Assembly (NCBI GenBank): GCA_036504855.1
Contig: DASXUL010000071.1
Span: forward strand, 1 to 64,000
Direction of reading: 5' to 3'
Length of the DNA stretch: 64,000 bases
DNA from: DASXUL01 sp036504855
GTDB lineage: Bacteria > Armatimonadota > DTGP01 > JAKQQT01
Of this stretch, positions 64,000-64,000 are shown in pieces (positions within the stretch are counted from its first letter, which is position 1; every line of letters begins with the position of its first letter). The position numbers and the translations under genes were made by a program. Below the pieces are notes generated by a model. It was not told the origin of the DNA, did no database searches, and saw only the letters and a list, made by a program, of their open reading frames with translations.

Positions 64000-64000
64000 G

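Overview
The window looks like a high-GC bacterial chromosome segment, most likely from Armatimonadota. The main clue is three pseudopilin-like proteins that start FTLIELLVVIAIIAIL and continue LFPVFAKAR, a signature of that phylum. Signal-peptide multidomain proteins, dockerins, a PEP-CTERM tail, Gfo/Idh/MocA oxidoreductases and many glycan-active enzymes fit it too. The assignment rests on recognised sequence style, not on a search.

Layout. 0-3 kb: the 5' end of a possible IS transposase, a 73-bp palindrome, then a divergent pair (GH109-type and Gfo/Idh/MocA oxidoreductases) sharing a LacI-type operator candidate. 3-12 kb is housekeeping: dnaA, a LuxR-type response regulator with its histidine kinase, tRNA-Arg(GCG), a dGTPase-like HD hydrolase, a small DUF4342-like protein and gyrA. 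12-16 kb: a four-gene ABC-2 export operon (ATPase-permease-ATPase-permease) and a VOC protein.

16-36 kb is a secreted glycan region. Two paralogous ~1150-residue dockerin proteins have near-identical promoters and 5' leaders of exactly equal length (393 nt) with matching hairpins. They are followed by two pseudopilins, the second translationally coupled to a GH127 enzyme. Next come an RbsC/RbsB-like permease and binding lipoprotein without an ATPase, an ADP-ribosylglycohydrolase-family protein and a DUF4434-like lipoprotein. pckA and a one-haem (CxxCH) outer-membrane-type protein close the region.

37-57 kb holds more envelope and glycan genes: a 2202-residue secreted protein with five carboxypeptidase-regulatory-like modules, a GH38 alpha-mannosidase, a third pseudopilin, a third dockerin protein, a secreted GH20-like protein, a PfkB sugar kinase, a PEP-CTERM protein and two tandem SGNH hydrolases. 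57-64 kb: an RND efflux operon (adaptor, pump, LTxxQ-like protein, TolC-like), running off the right edge.

A ~196-bp imperfect palindromic repeat occurs twice in opposite orientations (3.1 and 57.2 kb). The overall picture is a saprophyte that breaks down host or plant glycans at or outside the cell surface, takes up the sugars, and exports other compounds. The most novel-looking parts are the twin dockerin proteins with their structured leaders, the promoter-spacer palindromes, and the coupling of pseudopilin-like genes to glycan genes.
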